A stretch of 64,000 nt of DNA, from NCBI GenBank assembly GCA_017847835.1, contig JAGASH010000008.1, positions 372,001 through 436,000 on the forward strand. The letters are read 5' to 3'. Positions 16,427-23,883 of this stretch are shown piece by piece. Origin of the DNA: Oscillospiraceae bacterium (GTDB taxonomy: Bacteria > Bacillota > Clostridia > Oscillospirales > Ruminococcaceae). The position numbers and the translations under genes were made by a program. Numbering within the stretch: the stretch's first letter is position 1; every line of letters begins with the position of its first letter. The notes beneath the pieces are model-generated. The model was not told the DNA's origin and did not search any database. It saw nothing but the letters and a program-made list of their open reading frames with translations.

Positions 16427-17707
16427 CTATTTCAGCTTTTTGAGGATTTTTGCCGCGTCCTCGTGACCGTTTTCAACTGCTTTCTCAAAGTATTCCTTCG
16501 CGGTTTTGATGTCTTTCTGGACGTACACTCCCTTAAGGTACATTACGCCGAGATTGTACTGTGCAATCGGGGAATTGAGGTCTGCGGCTCTTGAAAACCA
16601 CCGAAAAGCCTCTGCCGGGTCTTTTGCAGTGCCGCTTCCCGTGTAGAGGCACTTTCCGTAGGAGCACATCGCGCGAATATGTCCCGTTTCGGCAGCGCGC
16701 TTGTAGAACATCGCCGAGCCCTCGAAGTCTTTCTCCGCAAGACACCGCCGCGCGCTCTGATAAAGTTCCTCTCCGTCGTCGCGGATAGGCTCGGGCGGCT
16801 CAGCGGCGGGCTCTTCAAAGATTTTTCGGTTAGCCTTGAATTTCCGCCATTTTTCCGCGAGAGTTCTGTCAGCGGCAACGTGTACTCCGTTTTCATAGCA
16901 CAGCGCAACCATATTTATCGCATTGTCGCAGCCCTTTTTCGCTGCGTTTAAAAAGCACTCGAAAGCCTTGTTTTCATCAATTTTGCAGGCGATACCCTCG
17001 GCGTAAAAATATCCGACCATATACTCCGCCTCGGCAACTCCGTTTTCCATTCCGCGGACAAACCACTCTCGCGCCTGCTCAACGTCCTGAATACCTCCGC
17101 GGCCCTCCAGACGATAGCTGCCCATATAGCACTGAGCCTCGCCGTAGTCCTGAAGCGCGGCTCTCTCAAACCAATAGAGCGCTTTTTCATACTCGTGGAT
17201 ACGGTCAAAATGCCGTCCGAGCGAATACTGCTCGGCAGCGTCGGTGATGTTTTTCTTTGTTTCGGTTTCGGAAGCGGGCTGAATTTCGCTCTTTTTGAAC
17301 GAGATTTCGCAGCCGACCGCGCAGCCTACCGCTTCGACAGCCTCCGCGGCAACTCTGCCCTTCAAGCCGATTTCATCGCGCAGCGACTTCACGCACTTTG
17401 CCGCAGCCGCACATCTCACCTCAAACGGCTTCTCGCGCACCGTGTACAGTTTCTTCGCGCAGCCGTCGTACAAAGCGACGAAACAGAGCCGTCTTGCGGC
17501 GGTTTCCTTCGGGAAAAAGTCCGCGATAAGCGCGTCGGCACGTCTGCTGTCAAGAAGGATTTCCTTGCCGAATTTTCCCGTGATATAACGCAGAATTCCT
17601 TTTAAATCGCGGATAGGCTCGCCTTTTTCGGTGTGGACTGTTCTGCAAAAGCCGCAGTAGTCCTGTTTTGTTTCGTCAAATACTTTTCCGCAGCGTCCGC
17701 AGACCAT
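16427..17707 (-). CDS. Zinc-ribbon protein with Sel1/TPR repeats
   Basis: 426 aa. An N-terminal four-cysteine ribbon (CGRC at 3-6 and CGFC at 18-21) precedes a domain of about 130 residues without clear assignment. At least seven Sel1-type repeats follow (units such as YGEAQCYMGSYRLEGRGGI and IAQYNLGVMYLKGVYV), which are protein-interaction solenoids. It is likely an adaptor for the kinase operon. The ATG at 17707 is preferred to a GTG at 17716 because the GAGGTGAGG ribosome site overlaps the GTG. It is first gene of the five-gene operon, with a good promoter at 17745-17773. Confidence 0.82.
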   Translation of the reverse strand: MVCGRCGKVFDETKQDYCGFCRTVHTEKGEPIRDLKGILRYITGKFGKEILLDSRRADALIADFFPKETAARRLCFVALYDGCAKKLYTVREKPFEVRCAAAAKCVKSLRDEIGLKGRVAAEAVEAVGCAVGCEISFKKSEIQPASETETKKNITDAAEQYSLGRHFDRIHEYEKALYWFERAALQDYGEAQCYMGSYRLEGRGGIQDVEQAREWFVRGMENGVAEAEYMVGYFYAEGIACKIDENKAFECFLNAAKKGCDNAINMVALCYENGVHVAADRTLAEKWRKFKANRKIFEEPAAEPPEPIRDDGEELYQSARRCLAEKDFEGSAMFYKRAAETGHIRAMCSYGKCLYTGSGTAKDPAEAFRWFSRAADLNSPIAQYNLGVMYLKGVYVQKDIKTAKEYFEKAVENGHEDAAKILKKLK

Positions 17708-17744
17708 TTTCCTCACCTCAAAATCGTAAAATCATTCATCTTAT

Positions 17745-17773
17745 ATTGTACCACAAATCGCCGTCATTGTCAA
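17745..17773 (-). promoter_or_regulatory. Sigma-A promoter for the Sel1-kinase operon
   Basis: Minus strand TTGACA (17768-17773), 17-bp spacer, TACAAT (17745-17750). Confidence 0.8.
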
Positions 17774-17789
17774 CGATTTTTCCCTCCTA

Positions 17790-17822
17790 AAATCGAAAAA
17801 GCTCTCAATTATGAGAGCTTTC
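17790..17822 (-). terminator. Terminator after the racemase-like gene
   Basis: AAAGCTCTCA pairs with TGAGAGCTTT around a 4-nt loop (17798-17821), and a T run follows on the minus strand. Confidence 0.8.
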
Positions 17823-17825
17823 AGG

Positions 17826-18515
17826 TTATTTCGCAGCGTCAAAAATTGCGTTTATGTGGATTTGCGTGGTGTTGAGCAGCGACACGTCAAGGTCGCCGTC
17901 TTTTATCATCAGCGGAAGCTCCGTACACCCGAGCAGCACAGCGTCCGCGTCCTTTTCACGAACGTATCTCCCGACAATTTCCAGCATTTTCACCTTGTCC
18001 TCGGGCACGACAATCCCGTTTTCGAGGTTCGGGAAAAACAGGTTTGCGATTTTCTCCTTGTCCTCGTCCGTCGGCACAATCGGCATAATTCCGCGTTCGG
18101 CGAGCGGCTTTTCATAAAGCCCGCTTTTCATCGTGAAAAACGTCCCTAAAATCAGCACCCTTTTATACCCGTTTCGCAGCGCTTCTTTGGCTGCCGCTTC
18201 GACAATGCTCACGACGGGAAGCGGGAATTTATCGCACATTCTGTCCCAGACGATGTGCTCGGTATTCGCGGTAAGTGCTGCGATTTCAGCGCCCGCCGCT
18301 TTCAGGTTTGAAAGACTTTCCAGCATAAGCCGCGCATTTCCGTCAAGGTTGTTTTCTGCGAAAAAGTCGGTTGCTTCGGAAAGGCTCACGCTGTCAATCA
18401 CAATTTTCGGATAGACGTTTTCGCCGAATTCCGCGCGTGTTTTCTCGATAAGACCGAGGTAATAATCCACCGTAGAAGCGGGACCTATTCCGCCGACAAG
18501 ACCGATTTTCTTCAT
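17826..18515 (-). CDS. Aspartate/glutamate racemase family protein lacking one catalytic cysteine
   Basis: 229 aa, typical length, opening KKIGLVGGIGPASTVDYY. These enzymes normally use two cysteines on opposite faces to invert amino acids. The second, C197 (VLLGCTELPLM), is present. The first position reads LTANTEH with alanine at 83, where Cys or, in some L-Asp/Glu racemases, Thr is expected. Activity may therefore be one-sided, altered or absent. T82 next to it could substitute. It is the last gene of the EAL-FIST operon (15-nt gap), so a role in signalling or D-amino acid metabolism is open. Confidence 0.83.
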   Translation of the reverse strand: MKKIGLVGGIGPASTVDYYLGLIEKTRAEFGENVYPKIVIDSVSLSEATDFFAENNLDGNARLMLESLSNLKAAGAEIAALTANTEHIVWDRMCDKFPLPVVSIVEAAAKEALRNGYKRVLILGTFFTMKSGLYEKPLAERGIMPIVPTDEDKEKIANLFFPNLENGIVVPEDKVKMLEIVGRYVREKDADAVLLGCTELPLMIKDGDLDVSLLNTTQIHINAIFDAAK

Positions 18516-18530
18516 TGTTTTTCCTTTGAG

Positions 18531-19652
18531 TTACTCAAAAACCGCAAGCATCATTGTGTGGTTGAAATTTTTCGTTTCAAGCTGTTCTCCCATACAGGAA
18601 AAGCCCAGCATATTCGGGAAAGCGTCTGCGAGTTTCTTTCCGTATTCCTTGATATAATCCTTATCTTCAAACAGAACTGTTCGTGCAAGGCAGTGAAAAA
18701 CGAGAACAAGCGACGGGTTTTCGATATCTTCCAGCACTTCCTTAATTGTGCGCTCGGTGATTGTCCTGAAGTCGCCTTCTTTCATCACCATCATACTCGT
18801 GCCCTCGTAAACGCGCGCGAAGTGTTTGAGGCTGCCGTTTGAGCCCTCTCCCTGAATTGCCGTTACATAAATTTCTTCACCCTCGCGGCGGCCCATAGGA
18901 TAATGGAAGAAGTATTTCGGGATTTCCTCTTTCGGGACGTCAAGCTCCTGCGCGTAAACCTCGGCAGCGACGGTGTCGTTATAGGTCATAACCGTTCGGG
19001 TTATGCTGTTTGCTTTTGTTGCCGTAAAGCTCTTTCCTGTGAGCGGCTCGTAGATATTTTCGCGGCAGAGCAGAATTCTGCCCTCAATGTTGTGGATAAG
19101 CACGAAAACGCAGCCTTTCGGGTAAATCTCCCCGTTAAGCGAAATATATGCTTCCTCGGAAGGACCTGTGCCTGCGTCGGTATTTGCCGCAGTTCCGCCG
19201 ATAACGGGCACCTCGTTTCGCAGAAGAACGCTGTTGAGCGCCATAAGAGCGTATTCCTCGGCACGTTTGAACGGCGCGGTAAACTCCACGCAAACAGTAT
19301 TTTTTGTTTCGCCGACTTCTTTCAGACTTTGCCGAACTCTGTCGGAATATTCGAGAGCGAGATTATTCGCGTTTTCGATAACTCCCGCCGAGCAGATTAC
19401 TCCGTCTTCGATTGCCACGGCTTTCAGCACTTCTTTTTCAAAGCCTGCCGCGTCAAGCGAACTGTATGTCGTGCAGCCCATACAAATCGTTTTCGGGAAG
19501 GTTTCGTTTATCAGCTTTGCATATTCGCAAAAGTGCTTTTCATCTGAAAAGAAGAAAATGATTTTCGGGTTGCGGAAGTTTTTCACCGCTTCTTCAACGC
19601 AAAGACGCGGGTTATCGGGATATCTTCCGACGCCAAATGATGTTTTTATCAT
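18531..19652 (-). CDS. FIST domain sensory protein
   Basis: 373 aa, entirely FIST_N plus FIST_C. The N-terminal half includes PKIIFFFSDEKHF and the CMGCTTYSSLDAAGF segment; the C-terminal half ends LGFSCMGEQLETKNFNHTMMLAVFE. FIST domains are proposed to bind small ligands such as amino acids and are usually fused to or encoded beside signalling proteins. Here the partner is a GGDEF-EAL protein directly upstream (12-nt gap), with the racemase-like gene downstream. AAAGGAG precedes the ATG. No membrane helix, so cytosolic. Confidence 0.87.
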   Translation of the reverse strand: MIKTSFGVGRYPDNPRLCVEEAVKNFRNPKIIFFFSDEKHFCEYAKLINETFPKTICMGCTTYSSLDAAGFEKEVLKAVAIEDGVICSAGVIENANNLALEYSDRVRQSLKEVGETKNTVCVEFTAPFKRAEEYALMALNSVLLRNEVPVIGGTAANTDAGTGPSEEAYISLNGEIYPKGCVFVLIHNIEGRILLCRENIYEPLTGKSFTATKANSITRTVMTYNDTVAAEVYAQELDVPKEEIPKYFFHYPMGRREGEEIYVTAIQGEGSNGSLKHFARVYEGTSMMVMKEGDFRTITERTIKEVLEDIENPSLVLVFHCLARTVLFEDKDYIKEYGKKLADAFPNMLGFSCMGEQLETKNFNHTMMLAVFE

Positions 19653-19664
19653 TGTTCCGCTCCT

Positions 19665-21350
19665 TTACTGCTCCTTCGGGTAAACTTTCCTGCGTATTCT
19701 CTCGACAAAATCGTTTTCTGTAAGCGGTTTGTCGAAAATATATCCCTGAACGATATTCACACCCATTTTATCGATAAGCGCGAGCTGCTCGGGAGTTTCG
19801 ACGCCTTCCGCAACGATTGTGAGCCCGAGGCTCTTTGCGAGATTAACCACACCTTTGAGCATAAGCATACTTTTTGAGCTTTCGTCAGAGGTATCCGCAG
19901 GGATAAAGCTCTTGTCGATTTTCAGTTCGTCGAGGTGAAGAGTGCTCAGCATTCCGAGCGAGGAATAGCCTGTTCCGAAATCATCAATCGAGGATTTAAT
20001 TCCGAGCGCACTCAGCTCGTCTACGATATCCTTCATCACATTGTGATTGTGATAATCCTCGCTTTCGGTGAGCTCTATTTCAATAAGGTTATGAGGAACG
20101 GAGTATTTGTCAATAATTTCGACAATTTCCTCGACAAGCTTGTTGTTTGAAAGGTGACGCTTCGAGAAATTCACCGAGATTTTCACGGGTTCAGTTCCGT
20201 TGTCAAAAAGCTTTCTGATAAACATACAAACCTTGTCGAGCATATAAAAATCGAGCGCGCAGATACAGCCGTCCTTTTCGAGCACGGAAATAAAGCTCAT
20301 CGGCATAATAAAGCCGTCACCGTGCTTCCAGCGCACAAGAGCCTCTGCTCCGGCAAGAGTTCTCGTTTTCACGTCAACCTTAGGCTGATACATTACGAAG
20401 AATTCGTGCTCGTTGAGCGCCTTGTGGAAGTTTGAGAGGATAATCTTCCTCTCCATTATATCAAGACCGGTTTTCTTGTCGTAATAGCTCATAACCGCGC
20501 GCTTTTCGCGGGCAGCCTGATAAGCTGTGCTGATGTGCATCATTATCTCGCCGGGATTGCTTTCATCGGTGATTTTTGTAATGCCCATTGTTGCGCCGAA
20601 AACAAACGTGAGAATACGGTCGTCCTTGACGTATTTTATTACCATATTCTGAATAAGGTCAAGGAAATAGTCGCGGTGCTCGTCGAGAACCATCGCCACA
20701 AAGTTATCTCCGCCAAGTCTTGCAAGCATTTCGTTTCGTGCAAGCGCGTCCGTAACCGTGCGGCAATACTGCGCCATAACGCGGTTTCCTTCGACATAAT
20801 TCAGCACCTTATGGATTGACTTGAAGTTTCTGATATTGAAATAAACCGCGGTATATCCGCCGGCTTTTCCCGTTGCCGTCAGCATTCCCGCAAACTGCAT
20901 AAAAGCGTTGATAGTCGCGGTTCCCGTTTCAAGGTCAACCATAACCAGCTTTTTATATGTATTTGCCGAAATCAGTTCTTCGAGAATGTGAAAAACAAAC
21001 CCGAAAACCACATTGATTTCGGATTTTTCCTCGGGAGAGAGCGTTTTTCCCGCCTTGAAATAAACCGTGAAAACGATAAGCCCGCCTCTGTCAAACAGCT
21101 TCTGAAAGCGAACCGGAACAGCTCCCTCGGAGTGATTGTCAAAAAGCGTCCCGACTCCGGGAATATTTTCGGGAAAAGGAAGATTTGAGGGAATTGAAAT
21201 CGTGTATTCAGCCTTTACTGCGTCCGAAAGCGACAAATATTCCTGAACAGCCGTTCCGACCGTTCTGTTGAAATCGTCAAAGTTTCTCGGAGTAACCGCA
21301 GAGAGCTTTTCAAGCAGCTTCGTCAGAGAATTGTCATGTGAACGTTCCAA
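19665..21350 (-). CDS. GGDEF-EAL protein, probable cyclic-di-GMP phosphodiesterase
   Basis: 561 aa, soluble. An N-terminal sensor-like region (1-135) is unassigned. The GGDEF domain (about 135-300) carries RLGGDNF instead of GGDEF and has lost the catalytic glutamate, so it is more likely regulatory. The EAL domain (about 305-555) keeps AGAEALVRWK, IEIELTESE, SIDDFGTGYSSL, KIDKSF, VAEGVET and QGYIFDKPL, all expected for hydrolysis of c-di-GMP. It starts with TTG at 21350 behind GAAGGGTG. It heads an operon with FIST and the racemase-like gene, suggesting ligand-controlled c-di-GMP breakdown. Confidence 0.88.
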   Translation of the reverse strand: MERSHDNSLTKLLEKLSAVTPRNFDDFNRTVGTAVQEYLSLSDAVKAEYTISIPSNLPFPENIPGVGTLFDNHSEGAVPVRFQKLFDRGGLIVFTVYFKAGKTLSPEEKSEINVVFGFVFHILEELISANTYKKLVMVDLETGTATINAFMQFAGMLTATGKAGGYTAVYFNIRNFKSIHKVLNYVEGNRVMAQYCRTVTDALARNEMLARLGGDNFVAMVLDEHRDYFLDLIQNMVIKYVKDDRILTFVFGATMGITKITDESNPGEIMMHISTAYQAAREKRAVMSYYDKKTGLDIMERKIILSNFHKALNEHEFFVMYQPKVDVKTRTLAGAEALVRWKHGDGFIMPMSFISVLEKDGCICALDFYMLDKVCMFIRKLFDNGTEPVKISVNFSKRHLSNNKLVEEIVEIIDKYSVPHNLIEIELTESEDYHNHNVMKDIVDELSALGIKSSIDDFGTGYSSLGMLSTLHLDELKIDKSFIPADTSDESSKSMLMLKGVVNLAKSLGLTIVAEGVETPEQLALIDKMGVNIVQGYIFDKPLTENDFVERIRRKVYPKEQ

Positions 21351-21388
21351 TTTTCACCCTTCCTTTCGCAATATAATTATTCACATTT

Positions 21389-21417
21389 ATTTTAGCATAT
21401 TTTGCTTCAATTGTCAA
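21389..21417 (-). promoter_or_regulatory. Sigma-A promoter for the EAL-FIST operon
   Basis: Minus strand TTGACA (21412-21417), 17-bp spacer, TAAAAT (21389-21394). Confidence 0.8.
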
Positions 21418-21439
21418 CAATTTTATAAGCCGCAGCACA

Positions 21440-21480
21440 AAAAAACGGCGAACCGTCGTTATCAGGTTCGCCGTTTTTGT
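21440..21480 (-). terminator. Terminator after the ior-paaK-ACT operon
   Basis: ACGGCGAACC (21445-21454) pairs perfectly with GGTTCGCCGT (21465-21474) with a 10-nt loop. T runs flank it on both strands. Confidence 0.85.
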
Positions 21481-21494
21481 TGTCGAAAAATTGC

Positions 21495-21923
21495 TTAAAA
21501 TGCTTCAATTTCCGCGTCTGTGAGGGTCTCGATGTTGTTTTCTCTGAGAACCTTTTCCGCAGAAGCGTTGTCATCAACGCGGATTACAACATAAGCACCC
21601 TTGTCTGCGGGAGCTGTAAACGCGTACATATATTCGATGTTCACGCCCGCTGTATCGAGCACACCGAGAATTTCCGCGAGCGAGCCCGCCTTGTCGCTCA
21701 TCTTTACCGCGATAACCTCGATTACCGAAGTAACGCAGCTTGCCGCGAGCGCTGCCTTTGCTTTTTCCGTGTCCGAAACGATTATGCGCAGAATACCGAA
21801 ATCCTTTGTGTCTGCGATACTCATAGCTCTGATGTTGACATCTGCCTTGGAAATCGCTTCAACCATAGATTTGAGCTTGCCGGGCTGATTTTCGATGAAT
21901 GCGGTAAGTTGTTTTACTGCCAT
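21495..21923 (-). CDS. Tandem ACT-domain protein
   Basis: 142 aa, made of two ACT domains (VKQLTAFIENQPGKLKSMVEAI and VIAVKMSDKAGSLAEILGVLDTAG). ACT domains bind amino acids and regulate enzymes. Stand-alone tandem ACT proteins are commonly found beside phenylacetate-CoA ligase and indolepyruvate oxidoreductase, as here. A likely role is sensing an aromatic or branched amino acid for the operon. It is the last gene, 15 nt after paaK, with GAAAGGAG before the ATG. Confidence 0.85.
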   Translation of the reverse strand: MAVKQLTAFIENQPGKLKSMVEAISKADVNIRAMSIADTKDFGILRIIVSDTEKAKAALAASCVTSVIEVIAVKMSDKAGSLAEILGVLDTAGVNIEYMYAFTAPADKGAYVVIRVDDNASAEKVLRENNIETLTDAEIEAF

Positions 21924-21938
21924 AGTCTGCTCCTTTCA

Positions 21939-23246
21939 TCAATCGTGCAGCTTGCGCTTGTCGATAACTCTCTTTGCCTTGCCCTCGCTTCTCTCAACGG
22001 AGTGCGGAGGCATAAGGTGAACCTTGGGACCTATTCCGAGCATTGTTCTCATAGCTGCTTCGAGGTTTTTCTCCTTAATCTGGATATCGCTTACCTTATC
22101 GGAGAACTGCTCGGGCGGAAGCTCAACGTTTACATCGAGCGTGTCGCTGTTGTTTACGCGGTCAACGAGAATTTGATAGTTCGGCGGATAGCCTTCCTTC
22201 AGCAGAACCGCTTCAATCTGGCTCGGGAACACGTTTACACCGCGGATAATCATCATATCGTCGCTTCTGCCCATAGGCTTGCTCATCTTGACGTGAGTTC
22301 TGCCGCAGGAGCACTTTTTGCGTGTGAGCACGCAGATATCGCGTGTTCTGTAACGCAGCAGCGGGAACGCTTCCTTATCGAGAGAGGTGAACACAAGCTC
22401 GCCCTTTTCGCCCTCGGGAAGAACCTCGCCTGTTTCGGGATTGATGATTTCAGCGTAGAAGTGGTCCTCGTTGATGTGCATACCCGTCTGTTCCTCGCAC
22501 TCGAAGGAAACGCCGGGGCCGCTTGTTTCGGTAAGACCGTAGATATCGTATGCCTTGATGCCGAGAGATTTCTCGATACCGCGGCGCATTTCCTCAGTCC
22601 AAGGCTCAGCACCGAAAATACCTGCTTTGAGCTTGTTGTCCTCGGGCTTGTAGCCTGCTTCTGCAAGACTTTCACCGAGATAAGCCGCATAAGACGGCGT
22701 GCAGCAGAGGATTGTCGCACCCAAGTCCATCATAAACTGAATTTGACGCTCGGTGTTGCCCGACGACATCGGCAGCGTAAGGCAGCCGACCTTGTGCGAA
22801 CCGCCGTTAAGTCCGGGACCTCCTGTAAACAGACCGTAGCCGTAGCAAACCTGACAAACGTCTTCGTTTGTGCCGCCCGCAGCAACGATTGCTCTCGCGC
22901 AGCACTCTTCCCAGAGGTCGATATCGTGCTGAGTGTAGAAAGCAACAACACGCTTTCCTGTTGTACCGGAAGTCGACTGGATACGAACGCAGTCCTTCAA
23001 ATCCGTTCCGAGCAAGCCGTAGGGATAAGCCTCGCGCAGGTCGTCCTTTGTGAGGAACGGGAGCTTTTTGATATCGTCAACGCTCTTGATATCCTCGGGC
23101 TTAACTCCCTTTGCGTCCATAAGGTCGCGGTAGTACTTCACGTTGTCGTAAACGTGACGAACCTGCTTTACGATTTTCTCGTTCTGGATTTCGAGAATTT
23201 TCTCGCGGGACGCGGTTTCGATTTCCGGCTGGTAATAGTTTGGCAT
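21939..23246 (-). CDS. paaK: Phenylacetate-CoA ligase
   Basis: AMP-forming ligase making arylacetyl-CoA from arylacetate, CoA and ATP (or working in reverse with the ior enzyme). 435 aa, the usual PaaK size. The adenylate loop TSGTTGKRVV, GLTETSGPG, RYRTRDI and the C-terminal GKAKRVIDKRKL lysine region are visible. Its place between iorB and the ACT gene suggests a link between aryl-2-oxoacids and aryl-CoA, either for fermentation of aromatic amino acids or for their synthesis from aryl acids. AAAGGAGG lies about 12 nt before the ATG, a slightly long gap. Confidence 0.9.
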   Translation of the reverse strand: MPNYYQPEIETASREKILEIQNEKIVKQVRHVYDNVKYYRDLMDAKGVKPEDIKSVDDIKKLPFLTKDDLREAYPYGLLGTDLKDCVRIQSTSGTTGKRVVAFYTQHDIDLWEECCARAIVAAGGTNEDVCQVCYGYGLFTGGPGLNGGSHKVGCLTLPMSSGNTERQIQFMMDLGATILCCTPSYAAYLGESLAEAGYKPEDNKLKAGIFGAEPWTEEMRRGIEKSLGIKAYDIYGLTETSGPGVSFECEEQTGMHINEDHFYAEIINPETGEVLPEGEKGELVFTSLDKEAFPLLRYRTRDICVLTRKKCSCGRTHVKMSKPMGRSDDMMIIRGVNVFPSQIEAVLLKEGYPPNYQILVDRVNNSDTLDVNVELPPEQFSDKVSDIQIKEKNLEAAMRTMLGIGPKVHLMPPHSVERSEGKAKRVIDKRKLHD

Positions 23247-23292
23247 TTGCTTTTTTTACCTCCTTTAAAATATCGCTTTACAAAGCGAAAAA

Positions 23293-23865
23293 TTACATAG
23301 AATAGCCAAGCTCGAACGCTTTTTTGTTAATCTCGACAAACTGCGGCTTTACGAGCTTTTCGATAGCCGCAATCCACTTTTCCTTTGCGATATCGAAATA
23401 CTTCGCAAGTCTGCCCATAAGCACGATATTTACGGCTTTCGCGCTGCCCGCGTCTGTTGCGAGAGAAAGCGCGTCGATTTCGTCCACGAAAACACCCTTT
23501 GCTTTGAGCTCTTCAAGAACATTTTCGGGATATTCCGCAGCGCCCGTGATGACAGGCATAGGGTCAATCTGCTGGATATTCACGACGATTTTTCCGCCGT
23601 CTTTAAGGCAATTTGCGTAACGCGCAGCCTCGATTTTTTCAAAGGACACGATGAAATCCGCTTCACCCGCAGAAACAACGGGCGAATACACCTTTTCGCC
23701 GAAACGAACATAGGTGACAACCGAGCCGCCGCGCTGGCTCATTCCGTGAACCTCGCTGACCTTTACGTCATAGCCCTCCTCCGTGAGAAGAAATCCGAGG
23801 AGCTTGCTTGCGAGAAGGCTTCCCTGACCGCCTACTCCGACTATCATAACATTTTTAGTTTCCAT
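23293..23865 (-). CDS. iorB: Indolepyruvate:ferredoxin oxidoreductase, beta subunit
   Basis: 190 aa gamma-type 2-oxoacid oxidoreductase subunit (VMIVGVGGQGSLLASKLLG, then VSEVHGMSQRGGSVVTYVRFG). With IorA it converts aryl pyruvates plus CoA to aryl-acetyl-CoA, CO2 and reduced ferredoxin. The ATG at 23865 has GGGAGG at 9 nt, better than a GTG at 23871, which is only 3 nt from it. Gap of 18 nt to iorA and 46 nt to paaK. Confidence 0.92.
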   Translation of the reverse strand: METKNVMIVGVGGQGSLLASKLLGFLLTEEGYDVKVSEVHGMSQRGGSVVTYVRFGEKVYSPVVSAGEADFIVSFEKIEAARYANCLKDGGKIVVNIQQIDPMPVITGAAEYPENVLEELKAKGVFVDEIDALSLATDAGSAKAVNIVLMGRLAKYFDIAKEKWIAAIEKLVKPQFVEINKKAFELGYSM

Positions 23866-23883
23866 TTTCACAAACCTCCCTCG

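Noticed and set aside
21477..23300. A 600-codon plus-strand frame opposite the ACT and paaK genes
   Set aside because: Low-complexity, Cys/His-rich translation without domains; a shadow of paaK, whose motifs are clear.
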